Shown here: positions 49,858-59,281 of the stretch, in pieces | How the letters are laid out: every line of letters starts with the position of its first letter | How positions within the stretch are numbered: position 1 is the stretch's first letter | From: Pseudoflavonifractor sp. Marseille-P3106 | GTDB lineage: Bacteria; Bacillota; Clostridia; Oscillospirales; Oscillospiraceae | Assembly (NCBI GenBank): GCA_900169975.1 | Contig: LT827120.1 | Coordinates: 88,951-152,950 of the forward strand | Length of the DNA: 64,000 nucleotides | Direction: 5' to 3' | Program-made: the position numbers and the translations under genes | Notes under the pieces: generated by a model | What the model was told of the DNA's origin: nothing | The model's database searches: none | What the model saw: the letters and a program-made list of their open reading frames with translations, nothing else

Positions 49858-50733
49858 TTATCGCTCGGTGCCGATGAAGAAGAGCGCCACGCATCCGGGG
49901 CCCGTGTGGGCGCCGATCACCGGCCCGATCCGGTTGAGGAGGACTTCCTTTACCCCGTACTGGTCCCTGATCTGGTCGGCGATATACCGGGCGTCCTCCT
50001 CGCAGGCGCTGTGGCTGATGAGCATCCGCTCCTGGCCTGCGGGATCGATTCCCCTCTCACCCACCTGCTTGACCATGGCGTCCAGAGAGGCCTTCCGCCC
50101 CCGGGCCTTGGACACGTTGACCAGGTGCCCCTCATTGTCCATGTGGAGCACCGGCTTGATCTGAAGCATGGTGCCCACCACCGCGGTGGCGGCGGAGATC
50201 CGTCCGCCCCGTTTCAGATAGTGGAGATCGTTGACGGTGAACCAGTGACAGATGTGGAGCTTGTTGGCCTCGCACCAGTCCCGCACCTCTTCGATGCTTG
50301 CCCCCGCCTTCTGCTTCTCCGCCGCATACCAGACCAGCAGGCCCTGGCCCAGGGAGGCGCACAGGGTGTCTACCACCAGGATCTTTCGCTCAGGGAATCT
50401 CTCCGCCAGCTCCCCCGCCGCCAGCCGGGCAGACTGGCAGGTGGCGGACAGGCCGGAAGAAAACGCCAGGATCAAAGCGTCCCGGCCGCTCTCCAGCACC
50501 GGAGTCAAGAACTCCTCATATTGATGCTCATTGACGGCAGCGGTGGTGACCATCTCGCCCTCCGACATCAGCTGATAGAATTCGTGAGCCCCCATGTCCC
50601 GGTCATCGGGGTAATTTTTCAGCGTGGTCCCCCGAATGGTAAAGGTAAGAGGCAAAACCTCCACGCCGATTTCCTCCACCATCTGCTGATTCAGATCACA
50701 GGAAGAATCTGTGACAATGACATACTCACTCAT
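49858..50733 (-). CDS. DegV family fatty-acid-binding protein
   Basis: A 291-residue DegV protein. VIVTDSSCDLNQQMVEEIGVEVLPL begins the first domain, and the fatty-acid head-group contacts are expected in MVTTAAVNE, FSSGLSATCQSARLA and GRISAATAVVG. DegV (FakB) proteins hold a fatty acid for phosphorylation by FakA during uptake; no fakA is visible here. It overlaps the DUF1836 gene by 8 bases. Confidence 0.93.
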   Translation of the reverse strand: MSEYVIVTDSSCDLNQQMVEEIGVEVLPLTFTIRGTTLKNYPDDRDMGAHEFYQLMSEGEMVTTAAVNEHQYEEFLTPVLESGRDALILAFSSGLSATCQSARLAAGELAERFPERKILVVDTLCASLGQGLLVWYAAEKQKAGASIEEVRDWCEANKLHICHWFTVNDLHYLKRGGRISAATAVVGTMLQIKPVLHMDNEGHLVNVSKARGRKASLDAMVKQVGERGIDPAGQERMLISHSACEEDARYIADQIRDQYGVKEVLLNRIGPVIGAHTGPGCVALFFIGTER

Positions 50734-51277
50734 GTTTCGGCTCCTTTCGGCCTTTTTTTGATTTGTCCGGCGCCGCAGACTGATTTTGGCGGATCAGATC
50801 GATGACCCGCTGGCAGGCCAGCCGGTCCGCATAGCTCTGAAGGGCCAGCGACAGGGCCAGCCCGGGCAGATCCTCTTCCGTGCAGTCGGTATCCAGCCGT
50901 CCGGCCGTATCCCTTAGTGCCAGATCCAGCTGCTTCAAAAACCGCCCGTACATCTCGCCGGTCTGTCCGTCGGCGTGGTCGGAGGCCAACAAACCCGCGT
51001 CCTTGACCGAGATGACCTGCTTGAGGGCACAGATGGCGGTGAGGTAGGCCAAATGGGTCTTTCCGTACCGCTTTCCCTCCGCCCGGGGCAGAAGTCCATC
51101 CTTGATATAGTTGTTCACCATGGCGGAGGTCAGCCGCTCCTCTTCGCCGTACTGGATCAGCTGCCGGGGCATATAGCCGATGACCTGATCCATGTATAGG
51201 CTGATGTCGGGCAGCGACTCCCAGTCAGACGGGCGCTGCGTCTCCATGCGCTGTTTCAGCTCTTCCAGTTGCTTCAA
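50726..51277 (-). CDS. DUF1836 helix-turn-helix-like protein
   Basis: A 183-residue protein of the DUF1836 family, often found in Firmicutes next to DegV or lipid genes. The segment LTSAMVNNYIKDGLLPRAEGKRYGKTHLAYL resembles a MerR-like DNA-binding helix pair, so a regulatory role is plausible. It is coupled to DegV by an 8-base overlap. The ATG follows AAGGAGG. Confidence 0.83.
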   Translation of the reverse strand: MKQLEELKQRMETQRPSDWESLPDISLYMDQVIGYMPRQLIQYGEEERLTSAMVNNYIKDGLLPRAEGKRYGKTHLAYLTAICALKQVISVKDAGLLASDHADGQTGEMYGRFLKQLDLALRDTAGRLDTDCTEEDLPGLALSLALQSYADRLACQRVIDLIRQNQSAAPDKSKKGRKEPKHE

Positions 51278-52149
51278 CGGGATATTCCTCCTTGTGGTTT
51301 TAATAACGATGTTACGAAGTATTTAGACCTCCCGCTAATAATACCACAAAGCAGCGCTCTCTGCAGTATTTCTAAGCCGTTTTTTCTTTCTTTTTTGTGA
51401 AAATTGTTTCATTCAAATTTGCAGTTGAAAGGATGTGGCAACAGTGTGATTATACCACGTTACATCCGTTCTCGTAAAGTCGGAAATTCCTTTTATCCCA
51501 GCTTTTTCTGTCACATAACAAAATTATGGAGCTTTTCCTCCCTCTTTTTTATTGTGCCGCCCGATCCTCCATCCGCGGCGCATCCTGAATGAATGGAAAA
51601 ATCGATCTCTCAACAGAGGTTCTTGATGGCGGCCTGCGCCGTACATACCTTGTGTGTATAACGATGTACATTTTGAATTAGAGCTGCCCGGGCAGTTCAG
51701 CGACGCCAGGCTGTCCGGAAATGTCCTTCCTCGTCAACAAGAGATCCGAAGTGTAATCTGCTGTCCCTGGAACAGGCCGTGTATTACTGCTGGCCGGTCA
51801 AACCCAGGGAGGATCGTCGTCTGCGGAAAAATCCAGATATCATGCGAAACGGGAGTCAGACAAGCGGGGTGCCTCGCGAAACAAAGAAATTGAACTCTTT
51901 ATGCACGACCATGCTGCCCACCAACCTCTTTTTGAGCCGACCATGAAAGGGAACAAGTAAGATTTTCATAAAGGGTCAACTTCATTTCCGCCCCTGCCGT
52001 TTGCTGCGTGAGAAGCCGAGGTTCTTTGTGGAAATGGGGTAGACGGCAAATAGACCAAGGGGCGCGAGGACCGGACTGGCTACGGCCGCACCTGGGTTTA
52101 CCCGGGACCGGGTTGCAGCAAATCAAAAGATCTTTTTACCCGGTACCTG

Positions 52150-52178
52150 TTGACACAAAAAAATTTTTGAAATATACT
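52150..52178 (+). promoter_or_regulatory. Promoter of the MarR-FUSC operon
   Basis: Perfect TTGACA (52150-52155), 17 bases, TATACT (52173-52178). Confidence 0.85.
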
Positions 52179-52192
52179 TAACAAAGTTAACT
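52176..52192. promoter_or_regulatory. Putative MarR operator
   Basis: ACTTAACAAAGTTAACT is a near-perfect palindrome overlapping the -10 box and the start of transcription, 22 bases before the MarR start codon. It is well placed for self-repression. Confidence 0.65.
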
Positions 52193-52213
52193 AAAGAAGG
52201 GACTGCAATCTAC

Positions 52214-52660
52214 ATGGAGTGGACAGATATGGTGCATTATCAACAGAATCTGCAAAAGATCATGCGGTCCCTGCTTCCCGTACGGAAATCTGCGCTGACC
52301 GCCAGTGAATGCGAGCTCTTGGCGCATCTGTACTTGCAGCCGGAGCAAAATACACCCGTTTTGCTCAGTCAGGGCAGCGGTATGAAAAAAGAGGCGGTGA
52401 GCCGTTGTCTGAAGGCACTCTACGAAAAAAGCTGCATACGCAAACAGCGGCAGACAACGGATGAGCGGAGCTATCAGTTGTCTATCACAGAAACCGGTCT
52501 TGTCGAATTGAAGAAGGGATATGAAAGTATTTTACAACCCTTCTATGATCTGTGGCGCAGTTCCGGTGAAGATTTTGAGGCATTTATGCATTACGCGGAT
52601 AAACTCGCCGCACATATTGAGAAAGGACAGGAAAATACCCGTGACTATGAAGTTTTATAA
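52214..52660 (+). CDS. MarR family regulator of the FUSC exporter
   Basis: A 148-residue winged-helix regulator. LTASECELLAHLYLQPEQNTPVLL leads into the recognition helix MKKEAVSRCLKALYEKS and a wing with RQTTDERSYQLSITETG. It probably represses its own operon through the palindrome at 52176-52192 and is released by a small molecule. The ATG follows AAGAAGGGA. Its 3' end overlaps the exporter gene by 14 bases. Confidence 0.87.
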   Translation: MEWTDMVHYQQNLQKIMRSLLPVRKSALTASECELLAHLYLQPEQNTPVLLSQGSGMKKEAVSRCLKALYEKSCIRKQRQTTDERSYQLSITETGLVELKKGYESILQPFYDLWRSSGEDFEAFMHYADKLAAHIEKGQENTRDYEVL

Positions 52661-53711
52661 CGCGCTGCAGATGGATCCCGCCGTACTGAAACGGGAAATT
52701 GCCGCTTGTGAGACAAGACGGGAAAAAATATTTTACAGGGTTGCCATGGCAGTGCGCTCTGTGCTGGTCGTGGCTTTTGCCATCGTGTTTATCAGCCTGC
52801 TATCTGGTATGTTCGGCGCTGACAACACCCCCCTGGCGGTGGCATTATTTTGCATGATGCTGGGCATCCGCTTTGTCAACTTTGAGTACTGTATTGGCGA
52901 CTCTCTCATACCCCTGGCGGCGGTGCTGGCCATTCTGGTGCTGGCTCCCAGCGCGGCGATGGTGATCCCGCCGTTTTTTTTGGTTCCACTGCATTTTGCA
53001 GCCTTTTTTGCCCTGCTCTGCATGACCACCCAGCGGCCTGAAATGGGAAACGGCGGCTTATACAGCTTTGCCTACATCTATCTGACAGGCAACCCGGTGG
53101 TTGGAGAGGCTCTCATTCGCCGTGGGCTGTTGGCTCTGGTGGGCTATTTGATCTGCGGCACGATCCTGTTCGCCAAGCACCGAAATCAGCACAAAACAAC
53201 TCGTTTTGTCCAAGTGATGCGGAAATTTGATCTTTCCACGCCGATCCACCTGTGGCAGCTGCGTATGGCGCTTGGGGTGAGCCTGGTATTGGCAGCCGGA
53301 CAGGTGTTTGAAGTGGAGCGGTTTATGTGGATGGGATTTGCCTGTGCATCGCTGCTGTCAGAATATCCTTATTCCGGAAATACGACCGCACGCTTCCGGC
53401 AGCGGATTGTGGGGGCGGTCGCGGGCTCCTGCGCGTTTTTTGTTTTTTATCTGGTGATCCCAGAAGCTTTCCAGCCGTTGATGGGTCCGTTGGGAGGGCT
53501 TTGTTTGGGCTTTTGCACCGATTATCGGTATAAGACGGCAATGAACTGCTTTGGCGCACTGATGCTGGGCGCCGGGATCTATGGACTCCAGGGAGCGGTG
53601 ATCCTGCGGATCGTGGATACCGTCCTGGGCGTGATATTTGGCCTGGTATTCGCTTCGCTTTTTCACCGGCTGGCAGCGGTTAGAATTTTGCCCAAGCCGG
53701 AAGATGAGTAA
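52647..53711 (+). CDS. FUSC/aromatic acid exporter family membrane protein
   Basis: A 354-residue membrane protein with two clusters of hydrophobic helices separated by a polar segment (KHRNQHKTTRFVQVMRKFD). The second cluster, with RMALGVSLVLAAGQVF and FMWMGFACASLLSEYPYSGNTTARFRQRIVGAVAG, is a typical FUSC_2 domain. Family members export aromatic acids or drugs. ATG 52647 is taken as the start; an in-frame GTG two codons earlier is possible. The coupled MarR gene suggests induction by the exported compound. Confidence 0.85.
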   Translation: MKFYNALQMDPAVLKREIAACETRREKIFYRVAMAVRSVLVVAFAIVFISLLSGMFGADNTPLAVALFCMMLGIRFVNFEYCIGDSLIPLAAVLAILVLAPSAAMVIPPFFLVPLHFAAFFALLCMTTQRPEMGNGGLYSFAYIYLTGNPVVGEALIRRGLLALVGYLICGTILFAKHRNQHKTTRFVQVMRKFDLSTPIHLWQLRMALGVSLVLAAGQVFEVERFMWMGFACASLLSEYPYSGNTTARFRQRIVGAVAGSCAFFVFYLVIPEAFQPLMGPLGGLCLGFCTDYRYKTAMNCFGALMLGAGIYGLQGAVILRIVDTVLGVIFGLVFASLFHRLAAVRILPKPEDE

Positions 53712-54365
53712 CGGATCATGAGCGGGGCGCCGGGTGCGCTTCAAACCGCGCTGCGGCCAGAAGAACGGCGAGTGCGGACAAACTGTGTTTTTGCCCCAGG
53801 CGCCATTGTCGCGTTTTCGTACATACAGGCAAACCGCCCCGAAATCCCAACAAAAAACCCCCGTACATTCTCCAAATGGGAATGTACGGGGGTTTTGGCG
53901 TTGAGAGATAACCCTCTGCGGCCAAATCCTGCCATGACGAAAAAGCCTCGCAGCGTTTCGCGCCCGCAGGCGCGAAAGAGGCGGGATCCCTTTTCTGCCG
54001 CGGCTCGGCGGCGGACAGGCAGCAGGTGCCGGCCATCCCCAAGAGCAGCCGGGAACGGACTGCCCTTCTTTCCGCTTCTCAGCAGTTTTGCGGAAACTTT
54101 ACAAAACCGTGGTGACGGATTTTGAGGTTTTCTGCCTATAATAAATCGACAGGATTCAGGCATCCGGCCTCATCATGGGTGTTGTGCCGCTGATGGGGCC
54201 CCTCGCAAGATATTCCTTTACAGTAAAAGTAAACCTGTCCCAATCCCAAGAAGCGCATGGGTTGAAAGGGGAGATTACCGGGGAAACGGCATATATGCTC
54301 CGTTTCAAAACAAATTTCATGCAGCACACCAACCGCTTTACAAATTTTGTTTTAGGAGAAAGTTT
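53712..54365. other. Intergenic region upstream of the S-layer gene
   Basis: These 654 bases contain repeat copy A (53775-53935), a 9-bp hairpin at 53956-53977, a possible -10 box TATAAT at 54137-54142, and a leader of about 220 bases. A short frame at 54175-54381 lacks a ribosome site and overlaps the next gene, so it is not called. Confidence 0.55.
53775..53935. repeat. Direct repeat copy A with terminator-like hairpin
   Basis: About 161 bases, similar over their whole length to 59043-59202. It contains a 17-bp stem (53854-53870 with 53880-53896) flanked by A and T runs that would serve as a terminator for the exporter operon. On the minus strand both copies encode a peptide with GFFVGISG and MYENA, probably a by-product of repeat conservation. 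Confidence 0.75.
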
Positions 54366-57300
54366 ATGCGAAGGATCTTGAAGCAAACTGCCAGCATGCT
54401 GTGTTCCATGGCGCTGGCCCTCTCCCTTCTGCCTGTCAGCGCGGCGGCAAAGGGCGCGGTCACCATCACCGGGAACAACAAGCTGATCCAGAACCTTGAC
54501 AGCAACGTCACCATCGATTTGGGCGATCCCACGGTCAGCGGCGAAAAAACTGTCACCATTTCCGACTATATGGACACCCTCCCGGAAAACTATGTCTCCA
54601 ATGGCCTGGTCCTCCGGCTGGACGGCATCGAAACCGGTGACAAGGCCAAAGACGGCCTGTGGCAGAACCTCGCCAAGAAGGATGAGTACATTACCCTGAA
54701 CGACGAGAGACTCCCCCGGACCTCCGGCGACCATACCGTTGGCCCCAACGCCTTCAATGACAAATATATGCACCTGAACCACAGCAAGATCTACCTGCCC
54801 TCCCACATCGCCGATGTCCTGAATACCGGTGCCTACACGGTGGAGTACCTGATCGACGAGGACGGCTACAACGGCCTGAACGAGGCTTATGCCGCCCTGC
54901 TCACCGTAGATGAGGGCGCTGACAAATTCAGCATCTTCTCCCGCGGCAACGGCAAGCTGGAGGTCAAGGTGGCGGGCAACAGTGCCGCTGACCGCCTGAC
55001 GCCCGCCGCCGCCAACGGCGTGGGTGTTCCGGCCGCCTTCGTGCATGAGTACAACGACACCACGAAGCGCAGCTCCTGGTATGCCAACGGCAAGCTGACC
55101 GACACCATCGCGGCCAATGCCCAGTCCTCCGGCGTGAAGCAGCCCATCTTGGGCGGCCGCTTGGGCGGCAACGACTACACCACCAACGCCAAGTTCTACT
55201 CCGTCCGCATCTATAACCGCGCCCTGACCGCGGCGGAGCTGAGCGCCAACGCCATCCTGGACAACAGCCGCTTCTTTGGGAACCCCCCCGCGGCCCCCTC
55301 CATCTCCGTCGGCGGCACCGATCTGGAAACGGACGGCTCCACCCAGATCACCCTGACCTTTGACAAGGGTGTGGCCACCCTGCCCGTCAAGAGCGCCGCC
55401 ATCGGTGAGCAGAAGGTCACCGTCACTGTGGACGGCTATGATGCCCAGAACGTCACCCTGACCGCCAACACCCTGATGCACGCCATGGTGGACGAGATCC
55501 CCGCTGAGGTCACTGTGAACGTCTCCGCCAGCGCCAGCGACCATGTCATCTCCGGCGCTGTGGCCGAACAGGTCTACAAAGCCCTGGAGGGCACCCAGTT
55601 CGACAAGGGCAAAGGCGTTGTCCGCGTGCTGGGCAGCGAGAGTGCCGGCTTCCAGGTTCTCCTGATGATCGACGGCCAAAGCAGCCCCGCCAAGAAGATC
55701 TCCGTCAAAGTCAACCGCGCCGAAGCCACCGCGCGGGACACCCTCAAACCCTTCTTCCAGAAGGTCATGCACGGCACCTTCGACTTTGCTGCCAAGGCCG
55801 ACGTCACCGCCGAGAACATCAAGACCCAGGTGGACGCCCTCATCGGCGACGAGACCGTCACCTCCGCCGTGGCCTGGAGCGATACCGACAAGGTCTGGAA
55901 GCTGACCCTCACCCAGGACGATGCCTCCCACACCGAGAACCTATACATCAACAGCGACGTCTCTATCAGCTTTGAAGACGGCGAATTCATGGAATACCTC
56001 AAGACGGAGCTGACCGATGACAACAGCGCCTACATCGGCAACGGCGGCCTCTTTATGGGCGGCACCGCGGACAGCACTTATGATCAGGTGCAGCTGCCCG
56101 TGTGGTACTACGGCGTGGATCAGATGGTCATTGAGACCGAACTCCAGCTCTCCGCCGCCTCCAGCAACGCGCGCTGGCTGGCCATCGGCTACGGCATGAA
56201 GCCAGACAGCGATTCCAGCAATACCCGCGGCGTCACCTACAACCATATGTGCCTCCGTCAGAACGCCGCCGCCTCCAACGGCGTGGAGTTTGCCAAGTGG
56301 CTGGGCTCCTGGACCACCCAGACCGCCGCTTACAAGGAGGCCCTGGATCCCGCCAAGACCTACAAGGCCACCATCCTGTACAAGAACGGCCGGATCTATG
56401 AGTACATCAACGATGAGCTGATCCTGACCTACCTCGGCATGTCCATGGAGGAATTCGCCGGCAAGATGATCTTCAACTTCCGTCAGTTGAACTTTGACGT
56501 GAAGAGCATCAAGGTCTCCAGCACCCTCCCCGACCTGCCCACCAAACCTGCTGAGCCGGAGATGAAGGCCAATGGCTATGACACCGCTGTCTACGAGCCT
56601 GTCACCGGTCTGAAAATGTCCCCTACCATCGTCTCCACGGAGAGCACCTCCGCCGCTGAGGTCGCCGCGGCCGGCCGCCGTCCCGCCACCCTGGTCCGTA
56701 CCGTCAACGCCGACGGAACCATTACCGAGAACGGCAAAAATCTGTCCCCCAAGGCCTATAAGGAGCTGCTGAACAAGAAGGTCCTGGCCGGCTTCCGCGT
56801 GGAGGACGCCTCTGCCGCCGCCGCTTTCAGCACTTCTGTGACCACCGACGGCGTGGTGGATGTGAACGTCATCTCCTCCAGCCCCGAGGTGCTCAAGGCC
56901 GCCAAGGTCGGCGAGACCGCCGGCGTCCGCGGCGTGCTGGACTTCACCGCCAAGATGCCCGAAAAGGACATCACCGTTGTGCACGAGACCTGCAAGGCCA
57001 ACTGCCGTATTGCTCTGCTGGATAAGAAGGACGCCGACCGCGTCACGGTCACCTACATCCAGGATCACGGCGTCACCGTCTGGGTGCAGTGCGATGCCGA
57101 CGAGGTCTATGACGCCATTCTCTCCGGTGCGGACGGCATCGTGGTGAACGATTCCACCGCCGCCCTGGACGCCATCGAGTCCTTCTCCGAGGAGGACGCT
57201 GTCCTGACCCGCAAGACCGTGGTCGTCGCCCACCGCGGCTTCCACAGCAACGCGCCCGACCCCTACACCGCCGTGGAGAACACCGAGCGCTCCGTCGCCA

Positions 57301-58910
57301 ACGCCGTGATCTTCGGCGCGGACGGCGCCGAGTGCGACGTTGACCTCACCAAAGACAAGGTCGTCGTTCTCAACCACGACAGCACCACCGGCCGTCTGAT
57401 GGACAAGGATCTCTCCATCACCGGAAGCACCTTTGATCAGCTGCGCGCGCTGAAGTTCAAGGCGTCCTATGCCAAGGACACCGACCGCATCCCCACTCTG
57501 AAGGAGCTGTTCGACGCCGCGATCAACGCCCTCCCCGATGACGATAACGGCCTCAACCACGTCATCGAGATCAAGGGCTCCAGCTACGGCATTACTGAAT
57601 ACATGCGCAAGGACATTTTCGACAACGGCCTGGACGACCGCATCCTCTTCATTTCCTTCAACAACGAGCTGATCAAGGAGCTACGCCAGAACATCCCCGA
57701 GATGACCGTCGGTGAGCTCTCCTCCCAGAGCGCCAAGGCCGACGACAACGCCACCAACCTGGCGCAGATCTCCAGCGTCCTGGATCCCCTCAACGCCTGG
57801 TACAACCCCAACAGCGGCGTCGTCAACGATTCCCTGACCCGTGCCGCCCGCCATCGCGGATTGTATGTCCATCCGTGGACCGTCAACGGTAAGGGTGAAT
57901 TTGAGGCTCTGTATTTCGAGGGTTATCACGGCATCACCACCGACCGCACCGACTACCCCGGCGACTACCTCATCGGCGTCAGCGCCAGCATGGCCGCTGA
58001 CACCGCCCGGATCGGTGCGGAAAATGCTATTGCTCCCACCGTCACCACCGACACCCGTCTGACTGTGGGCGCAGCGCTGACCGGCACTCCCGTCCTGATG
58101 AACCTCAACGACGGCACCACCACCGCCAAGCTGACCAGTGACGGCAAGGTCTACGCTGAGACCGCCGGAACCGCCAGATTCGTCCTGGGCACCAGCTATA
58201 CCCTGCCCCAGACCAAGCAGACCTACACCATGTACTCCGAGCCCCTGACCGTCACCTTCACCGGCGGCAGCAGTTCCGGCGGTTCTTCTTCCGGCAGTTC
58301 CTCTTCCAGCCGTCCCTCTTCCAGCCGTCCCTCTTCCGGCAGTTCCAGCGATAAACCCGAGATGGGGTCTGCCGAAGCGATCAACCTGCCCTTCTACGAT
58401 GTGCCCGCGAACGCATACTACGCCGATGCTGTCCGTTGGGCCTACCTGAACAACGTGACTGTCGGCACCAACGCTACCACCTTCAGCCCCGATGCTACCT
58501 GTACCCGCGCCGAGATGGTGACGTTCCTGTGGCGTGCCGCCGGCTCTCCCAAGCCTGCCGCTGCGACGTGTGCGTTCACTGACGTGAGCATGGACAGCTA
58601 CTACGTCAATGCCGTTCTGTGGGCAGTTGAGAAGGGCATCACCAGCGGCACCGCCGCTGCTACCTTCAGCCCCAACGCTACCTGCACCCGCGCCCAGATG
58701 GCTACCTTCCTCTGCCGCATGGCGAATGGTACGCCTTCCGGCAGTGCCACCTTCACTGACGTCCCTGCCGATGCTTATTACGCTGCGGCAGTCCAGTGGG
58801 CTGCGGAGAACGGCATTACCAACGGCATTGGTGCCACCTCTTTCGCCCCCAACGCCGCCTGCACCCGTGCGCAGATGGTCACCTTCTTGTATCGTTACCT
58901 GGGTAAATAA
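54366..58910 (+). CDS. S-layer-anchored glycerophosphodiesterase, multidomain
   Basis: A 1514-residue secreted protein. A Sec signal peptide ends after SLLPVSAAAKG. Residues about 60-310 resemble a LamG/concanavalin-like sandwich (GLVLRLDGIE, SIFSRGNGKLEVKV, VRIYNRALTAAEL). Further beta domains follow, including a second jelly-roll-like part near residues 550-720. A glycerophosphodiester phosphodiesterase domain spans about 950-1200: VVAHRGFHS, ENTERS, GAECDVDLT and LNHDSTTGRL hold the catalytic His, Glu and Asp residues. A Gly/Ser/Arg/Pro linker leads to three SLH repeats (about 1340-1514), which bind pyruvylated wall polymer. It should cleave glycerophosphodiesters or teichoic-acid-like polymers at the cell surface. 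The ATG follows AGGAGAAAG. Confidence 0.93.
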   Translation: MRRILKQTASMLCSMALALSLLPVSAAAKGAVTITGNNKLIQNLDSNVTIDLGDPTVSGEKTVTISDYMDTLPENYVSNGLVLRLDGIETGDKAKDGLWQNLAKKDEYITLNDERLPRTSGDHTVGPNAFNDKYMHLNHSKIYLPSHIADVLNTGAYTVEYLIDEDGYNGLNEAYAALLTVDEGADKFSIFSRGNGKLEVKVAGNSAADRLTPAAANGVGVPAAFVHEYNDTTKRSSWYANGKLTDTIAANAQSSGVKQPILGGRLGGNDYTTNAKFYSVRIYNRALTAAELSANAILDNSRFFGNPPAAPSISVGGTDLETDGSTQITLTFDKGVATLPVKSAAIGEQKVTVTVDGYDAQNVTLTANTLMHAMVDEIPAEVTVNVSASASDHVISGAVAEQVYKALEGTQFDKGKGVVRVLGSESAGFQVLLMIDGQSSPAKKISVKVNRAEATARDTLKPFFQKVMHGTFDFAAKADVTAENIKTQVDALIGDETVTSAVAWSDTDKVWKLTLTQDDASHTENLYINSDVSISFEDGEFMEYLKTELTDDNSAYIGNGGLFMGGTADSTYDQVQLPVWYYGVDQMVIETELQLSAASSNARWLAIGYGMKPDSDSSNTRGVTYNHMCLRQNAAASNGVEFAKWLGSWTTQTAAYKEALDPAKTYKATILYKNGRIYEYINDELILTYLGMSMEEFAGKMIFNFRQLNFDVKSIKVSSTLPDLPTKPAEPEMKANGYDTAVYEPVTGLKMSPTIVSTESTSAAEVAAAGRRPATLVRTVNADGTITENGKNLSPKAYKELLNKKVLAGFRVEDASAAAAFSTSVTTDGVVDVNVISSSPEVLKAAKVGETAGVRGVLDFTAKMPEKDITVVHETCKANCRIALLDKKDADRVTVTYIQDHGVTVWVQCDADEVYDAILSGADGIVVNDSTAALDAIESFSEEDAVLTRKTVVVAHRGFHSNAPDPYTAVENTERSVANAVIFGADGAECDVDLTKDKVVVLNHDSTTGRLMDKDLSITGSTFDQLRALKFKASYAKDTDRIPTLKELFDAAINALPDDDNGLNHVIEIKGSSYGITEYMRKDIFDNGLDDRILFISFNNELIKELRQNIPEMTVGELSSQSAKADDNATNLAQISSVLDPLNAWYNPNSGVVNDSLTRAARHRGLYVHPWTVNGKGEFEALYFEGYHGITTDRTDYPGDYLIGVSASMAADTARIGAENAIAPTVTTDTRLTVGAALTGTPVLMNLNDGTTTAKLTSDGKVYAETAGTARFVLGTSYTLPQTKQTYTMYSEPLTVTFTGGSSSGGSSSGSSSSSRPSSSRPSSGSSSDKPEMGSAEAINLPFYDVPANAYYADAVRWAYLNNVTVGTNATTFSPDATCTRAEMVTFLWRAAGSPKPAAATCAFTDVSMDSYYVNAVLWAVEKGITSGTAAATFSPNATCTRAQMATFLCRMANGTPSGSATFTDVPADAYYAAAVQWAAENGITNGIGATSFAPNAACTRAQMVTFLYRYLGK

Positions 58911-58950
58911 CCCGGATTAAAGCGAACACAGCGGACATCTGGCCAGGAAA

Positions 58951-58986
58951 CAAGGCGGGAGCATCGGTTAAGATGCTCCCGCCTTG
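58951..58986 (+). terminator. Terminator of the S-layer gene
   Basis: A perfect 15-bp stem (58951-58965 with 58972-58986) and a six-base loop, followed by TACATTTTC. Confidence 0.85.
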
Positions 58987-59042
58987 TACATTTTCATGCC
59001 CAAAATCACGGAACTGGCTGCTGTGAAAACGGCAGCGACCAT

Positions 59043-59202
59043 GGACGAACTGTGTTTTTGCCCCAGGATCCATGTTTGCGTTTTCATACATACATGTAAA
59101 ACAGCCCGAAATACCAACAAAAAAACCCCGCACATTGCCCAATTGGGAATGTACGGGGGTTTTGGCGTTTAGATCGTAACCGCCACGGCCAAATCATGCC
59201 AT
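59043..59202. repeat. Direct repeat copy B
   Basis: About 160 bases, similar to 53775-53935, including AACTGTGTTTTTGCCCCAGG and GGGAATGTACGGGGGTTTTG. The hairpin (59122-59164) is slightly imperfect. The two copies flank the S-layer gene in the same orientation. Confidence 0.75.
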
Positions 59203-59281
59203 TTTGACGGCTTTAGGCCGTCTCCATGGGATTGATGGAAGGTTTGCGCCTCGTCAAATCCAATGGTGAATGACAGCAGCT

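Larger units (their letters stand above)
51278..52213. other. Gene-poor stretch of 936 bases
   Basis: The first 330 bases are AT-rich and include the upstream region of the DUF1836 gene. From 51600 to 52130 the composition is mixed and only short frames occur on both strands (for example 51654-51893 on plus and 51899-52126 on minus), none with a good ribosome site or recognisable family. They look like decayed sequence. The last 65 bases hold the promoter and operator of the next operon. Confidence 0.55.
58911..59281. other. Intergenic region with terminator and repeat copy B
   Basis: The 371 bases contain the terminator at 58951-58986 and repeat copy B. The remaining roughly 80 bases before ppdK show nothing recognisable. 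Confidence 0.6.

Noticed and set aside
54175..54381. A 68-codon frame upstream of and overlapping the S-layer gene
   Set aside because: It has no ribosome site, overlaps the start of a clear gene and shows no recognisable domain.
58264..58350. Short tandem repeats as a CRISPR array
   Set aside because: They encode a Ser/Pro/Arg linker in the S-layer protein and have no spacers; no CRISPR array or cas gene was seen in the window.
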